Shown here in pieces: positions 32,299 through 32,435 of a DNA stretch of 32,435 nucleotides; the stretch's first letter is position 1; each line of letters begins with the position of its first letter. The stretch is taken from positions 1-32,435 of the forward strand of contig JANYCZ010000060.1 in the NCBI GenBank assembly GCA_025360015.1, given 5' to 3'. The notes under the pieces were generated by a model. It ran no database searches. It had not been told where the DNA came from and saw nothing but the letters and a program-made list of their open reading frames with translations. This DNA comes from Verrucomicrobiota bacterium (GTDB taxonomy: Bacteria; Verrucomicrobiota; Verrucomicrobiia; Verrucomicrobiales; Verrucomicrobiaceae). A program made the translations under genes and the position numbers.

Positions 32299-32435
32299 AC
32301 GTAATGCCGCTAAGCAAAAGAGGAGGCGTTGAAAAAGAGCGCTGTACAAATGAACTGCACGGTTAACTGAAGGTGGATGCACACAGCATCCATCCATGAT
32401 TCTCAGCCCGCAGATTTTGAACCCTCTCTTCAGGC

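Noticed and set aside
32375..32391. Hairpin GGATGC-ACACA-GCATCC as a terminator
   Set aside because: Short stem, no T-run and no gene ending nearby.

Overview
The window looks like chromosome of a GC-rich, diderm (Gram-negative-type) bacterium. Two lipoprotein-type signal peptides, several secreted proteins and an ABC/FtsX pair of the LolD/MacB type point to an outer membrane. Most starts have little or no Shine-Dalgarno sequence. Together with the gene families this suggests the PVC group, most likely Verrucomicrobiota (Prosthecobacter-like). That placement is an inference; no rRNA or other marker is present.

Region 1 (1-10130) is a complete type I-G (formerly I-U, Geobacter GSU0051-0058-like) CRISPR-Cas locus, all read on the minus strand: cas3 with a C-terminal HD domain, csb3, csb1 (Cas7), csb2 (Cas5-Cas6), a cas4-cas1 fusion, cas2, an AT-richer leader, and an array with 14 full repeats plus one cut by the window edge. 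The effector genes are tightly packed. A 281-bp gap separates them from the adaptation genes.

Region 2 (10246-15540) is a patchwork: a small VWA protein, a divergent WYL-domain regulator, a 753-aa ankyrin-like protein, a truncated restriction-endonuclease-like gene and a broken DnaE-type polymerase fragment. Three copies of a GGGGTGGGACATTGGC-type element occur here. Two lie exactly 28 bp upstream of start codons, one of them that of the WYL regulator, so this is probably a regulon of that protein or a shared promoter element.

Region 3 (15529-30509) is the most interesting part: two divergent operons around a ~210-bp control region. The minus-strand operon encodes a four-helix membrane protein, a 1040-aa tubulin/FtsZ-like protein and a small zinc-ribbon membrane protein. 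The plus-strand operon encodes two lipoproteins, a multi-pass membrane protein, a zinc-ribbon/TM/ankyrin protein, a secreted class 3 lipase, a secreted SH3-like/VWA protein, an ABC ATPase, an FtsX-type permease and a secreted formylglycine-enzyme-fold protein. The same Cys-rich N-terminal module occurs once in each operon, which ties the two halves into one apparatus. A cytoplasmic GTPase filament coupled to envelope-facing adhesion (VWA), lipid-cleaving (lipase) and ABC/FtsX parts would suit an envelope-remodelling or defensive machine; this role is inferred.

Region 4 (30510-32435) holds the remnant of an unidentified minus-strand gene and an IS1182-like insertion sequence with 18-bp terminal matches including CTAG. 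Its transposase appears to carry a frameshift near the N-terminus.
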